DNA from: an uncultured Flavobacteriales bacterium
Lineage (GTDB): Bacteria > Bacteroidota > Bacteroidia > Flavobacteriales_D > Sanyastnellaceae
Assembly (NCBI GenBank): GCA_913057815.1
Contig: CAJXOV010000043.1
Location: 1-10,215, forward strand
Direction of reading: 5' to 3'
DNA length: 10,215 bases
Shown here: in pieces, positions 1 through 7,058 of the stretch
How the letters are laid out: every line of letters begins with the position of its first letter
Position numbering within the stretch: position 1 is the stretch's first letter
Notes under the pieces: generated by a model
The model's input: the letters and a program-made list of their open reading frames with translations, nothing else
Told to the model about the DNA's origin: nothing
The model's database searches: none
Position numbers and translations under genes: made by a program

Positions 1-2
1 AC

Positions 3-1268
3 TGCTGCATAGACCAATTCACTTCTACTGATGTTTCTATCTGTGATGGTGATTCGTACTTTGAGCAACTTTCGGAATACACTGCTGCAGGAACCTATAC
101 AGACCTTTATACTTCGATTGATGGATGTGATTCTACTGTAACTACAGTTCTTACTGTAAATCCTGTATTTGCCATTACCAACTCTCCTACTATTTGTGAA
201 GGTGGAACCTATTCTGAAGGTACTTCAGATTATACTTCTGCTGGAACGTATACTGACATGTACTCTTCTGTAAACGGTTGTGATTCTATTATCACTACTA
301 TTCTTACTGTTGACTCTCAGTTCTCTGTTACTGTAGATGTAGAAATCTGTGATGGCGAATCTCATACAGAAGGAGCTTCGGTTTATTCTGTCGCTGGAAC
401 TTATACTGATTCTTATATCTCAGTTCTTGGATGCGATTCTATTGTCACTACTAATCTTAGTATACTGCCTATTGCAACGCAGACCAACAATGTGAGTATC
501 TGTGAAGGAGGTTCATACTTCGAACAAGCATCTGAATATACGGCAGCAGGTACTTATACAGACCTTTATCAAACAGTAAATGGATGTGATTCAATTGTGA
601 CTACCATCCTTACTATTGATGCTATAATTTCAACAGTTATCGATGCCGAAATTTGTGACGGTGATTCCTACACAGAAGGATCTTCGGTTTATTCTGTGGC
701 TGGAACTTATACTGATTCTTATGTTTCTGCATTGGGCTGTGACTCTATAGTTACTACAAATCTATCAGTGATTAATTGCTGCATAGACCAATTCTCCTCA
801 AACGATATTTCTATTTGTGATGGGGAATCTTACTTTGAACAGCTTTCGGAATACACCGTTGCAGGAACATACACCGACCTATATACTTCAGTAGATGGAT
901 GTGATTCTACTGTGACTACATTGCTGAGTATAATTCCTCTTCAGGAAAACACTAATATGGTCTCTATATGTGAAGGTAACTCCTATTTCGAAGGAACATC
1001 TGAATATCTAACGGCTGGAACTTATACTGATGTTTATACTTCTGTAAATGGTTGTGACTCTACTATTATTACGGTGTTAAGCATAGATGAATCGATTAAC
1101 ATCACAAATGTCATAGAACTATGTGATGGAGAATCTCATATTGAAGGATCTTCAACTTATGGTGTTTCTGGAATCTACACCGACTCTTACATTTCTGCTC
1201 AAGGATGCGATTCTATAGTTACCACAGACCTAACCATCCACCCAATAGCACAATCCCTGGTCACTATC
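3..1268 (+). repeat. Higher-order duplication with 774-bp period inside the repeat array
   Basis: An 18-base identical run (tgctgcatagaccaattc) begins at 3 and again at 777, encoding CCIDQF in both places. The units after each copy correspond in order: unit 1 with 6 (SICDG, YFEQLSEYT, DGCDSTVTT), unit 2 with 7, and unit 3 with 8 (CDGESH, YTDSYIS, then PIA). The offset is five units (four of 153 bp plus one of 162 bp). Units 4 and 5 in between also resemble 2 and 3. This suggests that blocks of several units, not only single units, were duplicated. Confidence 0.75.
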
Positions 1269-3950
1269 ACTCTATGTGAAGGAGAAACTTACACTGAAGG
1301 TGGAAACTTATATTCAACGGAAGGAACTTACTTCGATTTGTATGAAACTATAAACGGTTGTGACTCCACAGTCACTACGATAATAGGTGTAGATGAAACT
1401 CATGACTTCACCAATTTCGTTACCATAACAGATGGTGAAGTTTACTTTGAAGGAGATAACGAATACACAGAAGCAGGATCTTATTTAGATGTCTATGAAA
1501 ACATCTTTGTATGTGATTCTACTATTACTACCATTCTAACAGTAAACGCTACCTATGATGTGACTAATACGCTTAGCATATGTGATGGAGAAATCTATTT
1601 AGAAGGAATATCTGAATACACTGAAAGCGGAACTTATACCGATTTATATACGTCAGTTTTAGGAACTGATTCGACTGTCACCACTATTCTAACGGTTAAT
1701 CCTTCTCCTATCATCACAAACATCATTACTATTTGTGATGGAGAATCTTATACAGAAGGTTCTTCAATCTATAATCAAACTGGAATATTCACTGACATAT
1801 ACTCTACTACTCTTGGATGTGACTCTACAGTAGTTACTGACCTAACTGTTGTTGACATTATTAATACCTCCAATGACATAGCTTTATGTTCTGGTGAATC
1901 CTATACAGAAGGAACTTCAGTTTATAACGAAACGGGGGTTTACACCGATTTATACACTAGTGTTTTAGGTTGTGATAGTGTGGTTACTACTAACCTAGTT
2001 ATTAATGAGGCATTGATTTCTCCTAATTTCATAATTCTGTGTGCAGGAGAAACATATAATGAAGGAACTTCCACATATGATATCTCCGGGACTTATGAGG
2101 ATTTGTATACAGGCTCCAATGGATGTGACTCATTGGTCATTACAGAACTACTTATATTAGATACGGATATATCGAGCACTGATGTTGAGATTTGTGCAGG
2201 AAGTAGCTATATCGAGGGAACTTCAGTCTATTCTGTTACTGGAACCTATGAAGATATCTATCAGGACATTGACGGATGCGACTCCCTCGTAGTAACCAAT
2301 CTTACCGTACTTCCAGCTATTGAACAAACAAACAATGTAGAAATTTGTGTAGGAAGCACATTTACTGAAGGAACTACTACCTACGATACGGCTGGAACAT
2401 ACACTGAAATATATCAAACTGCTGATGGATGCGATTCATTGGTAATTACAATTCTAGAAATTAGTGATTTTGTAACCAATACAGTAATAGCAAATATCTG
2501 CGAAGGTGAAACCTACAATGAAGGGTTAGATATGTACACCATAACAGGTGTTTACAATGCCATGTACACTACTAGCACTGGATGCGATAGTTTGGTAATA
2601 ACAAACCTTACTGTTAATTCACTTGAAACTACTGTGAACTCTATTACAATATGCGATGGAGACATTCATACAGAAGGTTCTTCTACTTATTCTGATTCAG
2701 GAACATATACTGACATTTACCAAACTGTGCTTGGATGTGACTCAACTGTAATTACAAATTTGACAGTGCTGGAAATTTCCACTACGACTAATTCAGTTTC
2801 TATATGTGAAGGTGAAACATACTATGAAGGAACAGCAGGATATACTGCTACTGGACTTTACACTGATGTATACTTTTCAGTTCAAGGGTGTGACTCAGTT
2901 ATCCTCACTAACTTGACAGTCTATCCTTTAGAAAACACTACCAATTCTATTAATATTTGTGCAGGAGAAACATATATAGAAGGTTCTTCTTCATATTCTG
3001 CTACTGGAGTTTATACTGACATATACAGCTCTGTTTTCGGATGCGACTCTACAGTTACCACGCTACTTACTGTTAACCAAAACACAAGTACAGATTTAAG
3101 TATGATCGTATGTGAAGGAGCTCCATTACCTGCTTTAGGAATCTATTTTGATGCTCAGAATAATAGATTCATAGATTCACTAAGTACATCTAACGGATGT
3201 GACTCCCTTGTCTTTACATATTTAGAATATATCAACCCAAGTGTCTTACTTCCTCAATCAATAACTATTTGTGAAGGTCAATCCTTCATAGCATCTCTCG
3301 ATGGGCTGGCAGCTGACTTTAGTATTCTATGGAGTACTGGAGCTACAAGTGAAACAGAATCATTCTCAGAAGAAGGCTCCTATTGGGTAGAAGTATCTTC
3401 CGAAAACTGTTCTGCTTCTGATTCATTGCAGATTCTAGTACATGAGATACCATATGTACCTGAGACTGAATTAGATCTTTGCCTAGGAAGCACTAGAACT
3501 ATTAATCTTCCTGAAGAAAATGGTAATGTTACTTGGAGTGACGGAACAGAAGGGGATGAAATCATCATTTCAGAACAAGGAATATATACAGCCAGTGTAA
3601 TAAATGCATGTGGAGCGTACATCTATGAATACGATCTTACTCTAACCGATTGTAGTTGTAGGATTTTTATACCAAATGCTTTTACTGCTAATTCAGATAA
3701 CCTAAATGAAGTTTTCTCAGTAATTCATGACTGTGATTTTGTAGAGTATGAATTGCTCATATTTAACCGATGGGGTGAAGTTATATTCCAGACTACTGAC
3801 CCTAATGCTCCTTGGGTAGGTGATGATGAAAACGGAAATCATTATGTACCTGAAGGTGTTTACACTTATCTCCTTAAGTACTCAAGTAAGGATATAGAAA
3901 ACAGGGTAGCTGCCGATAAGATCTATGGCTCTGTTACAGTGGTCCGGTAA
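3..3950 (+). CDS. Giant secreted tandem-repeat protein with T9SS type B (CHU_C) sorting domain, 5'-truncated
   Basis: The reading frame is open to the left edge (first full codon at 3), so the start and signal peptide are missing; 1315 residues are visible. Residues 1-11 are the tail of a repeat, and residues 12-1034 are 20 units of about 51 residues, each with an ICxGE..Y.EG motif, a GTYTD motif and a GCDS motif. Residues 1035-1216 hold one diverged unit and two Ig-like modules with Trp and spaced Cys. Residues 1217-1315 match the gliding-motility-associated C-terminal domain (CHU_C, T9SS type B): FIPNAFTANSDNLNEVF, then IFNRWGEVIF, then VPEGVYTYLLKY. Family knowledge: such proteins cross the outer membrane through T9SS and end up on the surface or in the medium. 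An adhesin or fibre role is inferred from the repeats; no catalytic domain is visible. The repeats contain no Lys or Arg. The next gene starts 116 nt downstream. Confidence 0.93.
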   Translation, partial: CCIDQFTSTDVSICDGDSYFEQLSEYTAAGTYTDLYTSIDGCDSTVTTVLTVNPVFAITNSPTICEGGTYSEGTSDYTSAGTYTDMYSSVNGCDSIITTILTVDSQFSVTVDVEICDGESHTEGASVYSVAGTYTDSYISVLGCDSIVTTNLSILPIATQTNNVSICEGGSYFEQASEYTAAGTYTDLYQTVNGCDSIVTTILTIDAIISTVIDAEICDGDSYTEGSSVYSVAGTYTDSYVSALGCDSIVTTNLSVINCCIDQFSSNDISICDGESYFEQLSEYTVAGTYTDLYTSVDGCDSTVTTLLSIIPLQENTNMVSICEGNSYFEGTSEYLTAGTYTDVYTSVNGCDSTIITVLSIDESINITNVIELCDGESHIEGSSTYGVSGIYTDSYISAQGCDSIVTTDLTIHPIAQSLVTITLCEGETYTEGGNLYSTEGTYFDLYETINGCDSTVTTIIGVDETHDFTNFVTITDGEVYFEGDNEYTEAGSYLDVYENIFVCDSTITTILTVNATYDVTNTLSICDGEIYLEGISEYTESGTYTDLYTSVLGTDSTVTTILTVNPSPIITNIITICDGESYTEGSSIYNQTGIFTDIYSTTLGCDSTVVTDLTVVDIINTSNDIALCSGESYTEGTSVYNETGVYTDLYTSVLGCDSVVTTNLVINEALISPNFIILCAGETYNEGTSTYDISGTYEDLYTGSNGCDSLVITELLILDTDISSTDVEICAGSSYIEGTSVYSVTGTYEDIYQDIDGCDSLVVTNLTVLPAIEQTNNVEICVGSTFTEGTTTYDTAGTYTEIYQTADGCDSLVITILEISDFVTNTVIANICEGETYNEGLDMYTITGVYNAMYTTSTGCDSLVITNLTVNSLETTVNSITICDGDIHTEGSSTYSDSGTYTDIYQTVLGCDSTVITNLTVLEISTTTNSVSICEGETYYEGTAGYTATGLYTDVYFSVQGCDSVILTNLTVYPLENTTNSINICAGETYIEGSSSYSATGVYTDIYSSVFGCDSTVTTLLTVNQNTSTDLSMIVCEGAPLPALGIYFDAQNNRFIDSLSTSNGCDSLVFTYLEYINPSVLLPQSITICEGQSFIASLDGLAADFSILWSTGATSETESFSEEGSYWVEVSSENCSASDSLQILVHEIPYVPETELDLCLGSTRTINLPEENGNVTWSDGTEGDEIIISEQGIYTASVINACGAYIYEYDLTLTDCSCRIFIPNAFTANSDNLNEVFSVIHDCDFVEYELLIFNRWGEVIFQTTDPNAPWVGDDENGNHYVPEGVYTYLLKYSSKDIENRVAADKIYGSVTVVR
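36..3104 (+). repeat. Tandem array of twenty 153-bp coding repeats
   Basis: Starting each unit two codons before the first Cys, unit starts fall at 36, 189, 342, 495, 648, 810, 963, 1116, 1269, 1422, 1575, 1728, 1881, 2034, 2187, 2340, 2493, 2646, 2799 and 2952. Every unit is exactly 153 bp (51 residues) except the fifth (648-809), which is 162 bp. Units normally carry Cys at unit residues 3 and 31 (ICxG and GCDS), 28 residues apart, which suggests one disulfide per module. The DNA is far less conserved than the protein, with many synonymous differences, so this is an old array under protein-level selection. Unit 21 (3105-3263, 53 residues) is a degenerate continuation. Confidence 0.95.
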
Positions 3951-4034
3951 TTAACATTTCAGTTAAGTTCCTTAATAAATAGTTAAAAGAGTAAACATCT
4001 TCTTAATAATTGAACATGTGGTAAAGTATCGGTG

Positions 4035-4042
4035 TACTATTG
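4035..4042 (+). promoter_or_regulatory. Possible Bacteroidota -7 box upstream of the first DUF1573 gene
   Basis: TACTATTG differs from the Bacteroidota TAnnTTTG box at one position. An ATTG at 4009-4012 lies 22 nt upstream, within the range tolerated for the TTTG (-33) element. The start codon follows 24 nt after the box. A similar arrangement, including a shared TTGA..AGTAAA stretch, precedes the next gene. Weak call from consensus matching only; the rest of 3951-4066 shows no gene or clear terminator. Confidence 0.35.
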
Positions 4043-4066
4043 AAGTAAATCTTTAAAACAAATCAA

Positions 4067-4468
4067 ATGAAGTACACATTATTAATTATTCTTGTTAGCG
4101 TTGCAACGCTTATTAAAGCTCAACCGCCAGTATTCATAGCTGAAGCCGCTATAGAAGTAACCGATGAAGTTTATGACTTCGGTGAAGTTAGCCAAACTGA
4201 AAAAGGCGAATTTATTTTCTGCGATTTCGAAGTCACCAACATAGGCTCAGAACCTTTGATTATTTCTAAATGCAAAGGATCCTGCGGATGTACTACTCCT
4301 GAATGTAGTAAAACACCAATTGACCCTAAATCAACCTCGAATATCAAGGTTAGATATGACTCAAACCGATTGGGAACTTTTTCTAAGAAAGTCACCATTT
4401 TCAGTAATGCGACTAACGAATCAGAGAAAACGGTTACTATAAAAGGCACAGTAATTGCAAATTCCTGA
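4067..4468 (+). CDS. Exported DUF1573 protein, five-cysteine subtype (copy 1)
   Basis: A 133-residue protein with a signal peptide (KYTLLIILVSVATLIKA, likely cut before Gln19) and one DUF1573 domain at about residues 29-130. Diagnostic stretches are YDFGEV (36-41), the VTNIGSEPLIIS strand-turn-strand region, the CGCT motif (73-76) and a final TIKGTV strand. DUF1573 proteins are common in Bacteroidota, are exported, and are predicted to form an Ig-like beta-sandwich; their biochemical role is unknown. Unusual here are Cys52, Cys69, Cys73, Cys75 and Cys80, a CX3CXCX4C cluster plus one outlying Cys. The next gene keeps all five at identical spacing. The start is the only ATG that preserves the complete signal peptide. 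It probably has its own promoter, and the paralog begins 98 nt downstream. Confidence 0.9.
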   Translation: MKYTLLIILVSVATLIKAQPPVFIAEAAIEVTDEVYDFGEVSQTEKGEFIFCDFEVTNIGSEPLIISKCKGSCGCTTPECSKTPIDPKSTSNIKVRYDSNRLGTFSKKVTIFSNATNESEKTVTIKGTVIANS

Positions 4469-4521
4469 GAAACGTGTGTTAATGTCTTGTTAATATGGTA
4501 ACCTTTTATCGACTTTACACA

Positions 4522-4529
4522 TATATTTG
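4522..4529 (+). promoter_or_regulatory. Bacteroidota -7 promoter box (TAnnTTTG) upstream of the second DUF1573 gene
   Basis: TATATTTG is a full match to the TAnnTTTG box, 37 nt before the ATG at 4567. No good TTTG element lies at the expected distance upstream, so the call rests on the -7 box alone. The 98-nt gap, longer than within an operon, fits a separate transcript start for the gene pair at 4567 and 5010. Confidence 0.5.
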
Positions 4530-4566
4530 AGAAGTAAAATAGAATTTAAATAAATAATAATACAAA

Positions 4567-5004
4567 ATGAAAAAGTTAATTTTAGGATTAGGATTGATAC
4601 TTGCATTCAACTTTGGAGTTCAAGCTCAGGAGTTAATTACTGGACCAGCTATCGAATTAGATAAAGATGTTCATGATTATGGTGAAGTAGATAATGGTGG
4701 TGACGGAACATGTGAGTTCACAGTAACTAATGTAGGTACAGAACCATTAATTATTTCAAGATGTAAAGGATCATGTGGATGTACTGTTCCTCAGTGTGAA
4801 AAGGCTCCTATAGCACCAGGTCAAACTTCATCAGTTAAAGTAAAGTATGACACTAAAAGAACTGGACCAATTAACAAGTCTGTGACTATCACATCTAACG
4901 CTGTTAATGATCCTACTAAAACTATAAGAATTAAAGGAACTGTTTTAGCGGCTTCTAGTGGAACACCAGTTCTTCAAGATTCTGGAGCTCCAGTAAACAA
5001 CTAA
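4567..5004 (+). CDS. Exported DUF1573 protein, five-cysteine subtype (copy 2)
   Basis: A 145-residue paralog of the preceding gene. The signal peptide is MKKLILGLGLILAFNFGVQA, with cleavage expected before Gln21. The DUF1573 domain spans about residues 28-127: HDYGEV (36-41), TNVGTEPLIIS, CKGSCGCTVPQC (66-77) and a closing RIKGTV strand. Cys49, 66, 70, 72 and 77 line up exactly with the five Cys of copy 1. A Ser/Gly/Pro-rich tail of about 18 residues (128-145) is absent from copy 1. The two proteins are clearly homologous along the whole domain while synonymous codons differ, so the duplication is not recent. The next DUF1573 gene starts 5 nt after the stop, so the two are probably co-transcribed. 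Function is unknown; a structural or envelope-assembly role is only a guess. Confidence 0.9.
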   Translation: MKKLILGLGLILAFNFGVQAQELITGPAIELDKDVHDYGEVDNGGDGTCEFTVTNVGTEPLIISRCKGSCGCTVPQCEKAPIAPGQTSSVKVKYDTKRTGPINKSVTITSNAVNDPTKTIRIKGTVLAASSGTPVLQDSGAPVNN

Positions 5005-5009
5005 GAAAT

Positions 5010-5387
5010 ATGACTTTAAAAGCTATTACGGCTTTTATCATGATAATAAACTCCGCTATTGTTTTAGGACAGTATGCGGAGTTTTCTTTTGATGAAAGAA
5101 TTCACAAATTTGAAGAAGTAAATGAAGGTACTCAACTCGAGCATACTTTTACTTTCATAAATAAAGGGAAAGCTCCTATGGTGATATCTAAGTATGATGT
5201 CGAATGCGATTGTACTAAAGCTGTTTACCCTAAGGAACCGATTCTTCCAGGGGAAAAAAGTGAAATAACGATAACGTTCGATACTACTGGTAAATTAGGA
5301 TGGCAATACAGAAAGATACAGTTGTATGCCAACACTAAAAAGACTCCCTATTGGATAGAGATTAGAGTTAAGGTGAATAATGATTAA
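5010..5387 (+). CDS. Exported DUF1573 protein, conventional type
   Basis: A 125-residue protein with a signal peptide (residues 1-20, likely cut at G/Q21) and a DUF1573 domain at about 26-122: HKFEEV, EHTFTFINKGKAPMVIS, CDCT (66-69), PILPGEKSEITITFDTTGK, and a terminal beta strand. It keeps only two Cys (66 and 68). The position of the outlying Cys in the two upstream paralogs is His45 here, which is the residue I recall as usual in this family. CDCT replaces the more typical CGCT. It starts 5 nt after the preceding stop, so translation of the two may be coupled. The ATG at 5010 is preferred over the internal ATG at 5040 because it keeps a basic n-region (Lys4) for the signal peptide. The gene ends at the shared terminator. 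Function unknown. Confidence 0.88.
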   Translation: MTLKAITAFIMIINSAIVLGQYAEFSFDERIHKFEEVNEGTQLEHTFTFINKGKAPMVISKYDVECDCTKAVYPKEPILPGEKSEITITFDTTGKLGWQYRKIQLYANTKKTPYWIEIRVKVNND

Positions 5388-5428
5388 TGCTTTTTCTTCT
5401 TAGAAGCATATTATGAAAAGACTAAAAC

Positions 5429-5459
5429 AAAAAAGGTAGGCCATTGGCCTACCTTTTTT
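5429..5459. terminator. Bidirectional rho-independent terminator between convergent units
   Basis: A perfect 8-bp GC-rich stem, GGTAGGCC (5435-5442) and GGCCTACC (5446-5453), has an ATT loop. It is flanked by six A on the left and six T on the right, so it works as stem plus U-tract on both strands. It lies between the stop of the DUF1573 gene (5387, plus strand) and the stop of the hydrolase-like gene (5483, minus strand), and probably ends both transcripts. Confidence 0.9.
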
Positions 5460-5482
5460 ATTGTCATTCTTATTTAAAACCT

Positions 5483-7033
5483 TTATTCAAAGATGATTCT
5501 CTGAGAAACTGTAGCTTCATTCTCAAGTACAATTTCAGCGATATAAACTCCAGAATTTAAATCTTCTCTTCTGAATTCAAAAGCAGAATTTCTGATATAG
5601 AACTCAGTTCTTACTAATCTTCCTTCAACATTGAAAATATTTATTCTGTTGATTGGATTCTGAGCATTTGTTTTAAAAGTAATTGTATTTACAGCAGGGT
5701 TAGGACTTACACTTAAACCGATTTTCTCTACTAATGTTTGTTCAACACCTACTACAATTCCAGCCGCTTCTAAATCACAACCAAGATCCAAAGTGATACA
5801 AGCTCTAGGAGCATAGTATCCTAAAAGAGTATCGATATACATGTGAGCTTTAGCAGCTGACATATCAGGATTAGTTAAAAGCCCAGAATCATTATTTACA
5901 TTATCTGCAGACCAATAATCCCAAGGAGAAGAATCTAATGATCCTTCAGGACGAATTACTGGAAAAAGTCCTTCTAAACCTCCGTTTACTGCATCAGCTC
6001 TTACTGAATACGGATCTATAAAAGTATACTCATACCACGCGTCATGATTTCCTAAATCAGTCTGCTCTTGTTGAACTATAGAAGAACCTTGTACTTCAAC
6101 TACAGGTAATGAACCACCGCCTGGAAGAGCTACGTTAAGTGTAGCTTCTCCATAAGGAGCGAACAAATCTGAAGGAGAGTGAAAAGATACGATAGGAACT
6201 ACTCCTGGATCTAACCATGAAGTATCACCCATAGCACCTCCTGTATTCACAGCCATTTGAAAACCGGAATCATATGTTTCATAATTAGGAATACAAAGTG
6301 TATCTCCTACAGCCGGAAAACCTGGAACACCTGCAGGAACGATTCCGTATGATGTACCATTAATATTTCCATTTATGGATTCTAGAACCATTGGAAGCAT
6401 ATTAGATCCAATAAACTTAGGAAGTACAACCTCAGAGTACTCATCCAAAGCTGCAGCAGCTAATGAAATATATCCTCCTGTTCCTTGACCCCAAAGAACA
6501 ATTTTAGAATCATCTATCCCGTAAGGATTTGAATCTTCTGCTACTGTCTTTTTGAAATATCTAATTGCATTTCTAGAATCCTGAACACCTCTATAAGCTG
6601 CATTTATTAGAGTATTTACTCTTACTTCCTGAACTTCCGATATTGGATTCCATCCTAATCTATAATCTACACTAGCTACTACGTAACCCATTTTAGCCAA
6701 TCTAGAACAAACAGCTACACATGTAGAATCTGATTTAGTACCACTTGGACTTGAATTCTGCGGAAATGGAAGGAAATTTCCAGTATGAAAATAAATCACT
6801 AAAGGTCTACTAGTTTCAGTATCACCTGTTGGCTCATATATATCTGCTACTAAAGGAAGATCAAAAGCACTTCCAAAATCAGGCACAGTAAGAACTGTAG
6901 CGTTTACTCCGTATATGACATTACTAGTCACATCTACATCATCAAATATTTCGTCAAGATATCTCTGATCTTGAGAGTATCCTAACTGAACAGTAAGGAT
7001 GGTGAGTACGCTTAAAAGTAAAATTTTTCTCAT
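5483..7033 (-). CDS. Secreted alpha/beta-hydrolase-fold protein with T9SS type A sorting domain; nucleophile Ser replaced by Gly
   Basis: A 516-residue protein with a signal peptide (1-20, cut before Gln21), an esterase-like alpha/beta-hydrolase region at about 56-400, and a T9SS type A tail (about 439-516: SVSPNPAVNTITF, INIFNVEGRLV, LNSGVYIAEI). The hydrolase core is supported by VADIYEPTGDT, the beta strand PLVIYFHTGNF, GYVVASVDYRLGW, and the elbow IVLWGQGTGGY. Esterases of this type carry GxSxG at the elbow; here residues 182-186 read G-Q-G-T-G, with Gly184 (codon at 6482-6484) in the nucleophile position. The usual oxyanion HGGGF is HTGNF (83-87). Asp289 and His330 could be the remaining triad residues. 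The protein may therefore be a non-catalytic binding protein, or an enzyme using another residue. It begins 25 nt after the receptor gene, probably in the same operon. T9SS type A proteins are usually exported and anchored on, or released from, the cell surface. Confidence 0.87.
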   Translation of the reverse strand: MRKILLLSVLTILTVQLGYSQDQRYLDEIFDDVDVTSNVIYGVNATVLTVPDFGSAFDLPLVADIYEPTGDTETSRPLVIYFHTGNFLPFPQNSSPSGTKSDSTCVAVCSRLAKMGYVVASVDYRLGWNPISEVQEVRVNTLINAAYRGVQDSRNAIRYFKKTVAEDSNPYGIDDSKIVLWGQGTGGYISLAAAALDEYSEVVLPKFIGSNMLPMVLESINGNINGTSYGIVPAGVPGFPAVGDTLCIPNYETYDSGFQMAVNTGGAMGDTSWLDPGVVPIVSFHSPSDLFAPYGEATLNVALPGGGSLPVVEVQGSSIVQQEQTDLGNHDAWYEYTFIDPYSVRADAVNGGLEGLFPVIRPEGSLDSSPWDYWSADNVNNDSGLLTNPDMSAAKAHMYIDTLLGYYAPRACITLDLGCDLEAAGIVVGVEQTLVEKIGLSVSPNPAVNTITFKTNAQNPINRINIFNVEGRLVRTEFYIRNSAFEFRREDLNSGVYIAEIVLENEATVSQRIIFE

Positions 7034-7058
7034 TCTAATTTATTTAATTGGTTAATTG

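Noticed and set aside
2223..2417. Minus-strand reading frame inside the repeat gene
   Set aside because: Antisense shadow of the repetitive coding sequence; no recognisable domain, and the plus strand clearly encodes conserved repeats.
36..3104. CRISPR array or non-coding satellite
   Set aside because: The periodic sequence is one continuous reading frame with 153-bp units, no spacers and protein-level conservation.
3380..3622. Minus-strand reading frame near the end of the repeat gene
   Set aside because: Antisense to the Ig-like modules; no supporting features.
3951..4066. Terminator or small RNA after the repeat gene
   Set aside because: AT-rich sequence with several TTAA words but no stable GC stem followed by T residues; nothing supportable besides the weak promoter.
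4171..4449. Minus-strand reading frame opposite the first DUF1573 gene
   Set aside because: Shadow of a strongly supported gene; composition is not protein-like.
5387..5409. Second terminator hairpin just after the third DUF1573 gene
   Set aside because: ATGCTT/AAGCAT gives only a short AT-rich stem with no T-tract after it, and a much stronger terminator lies 20 nt further on.
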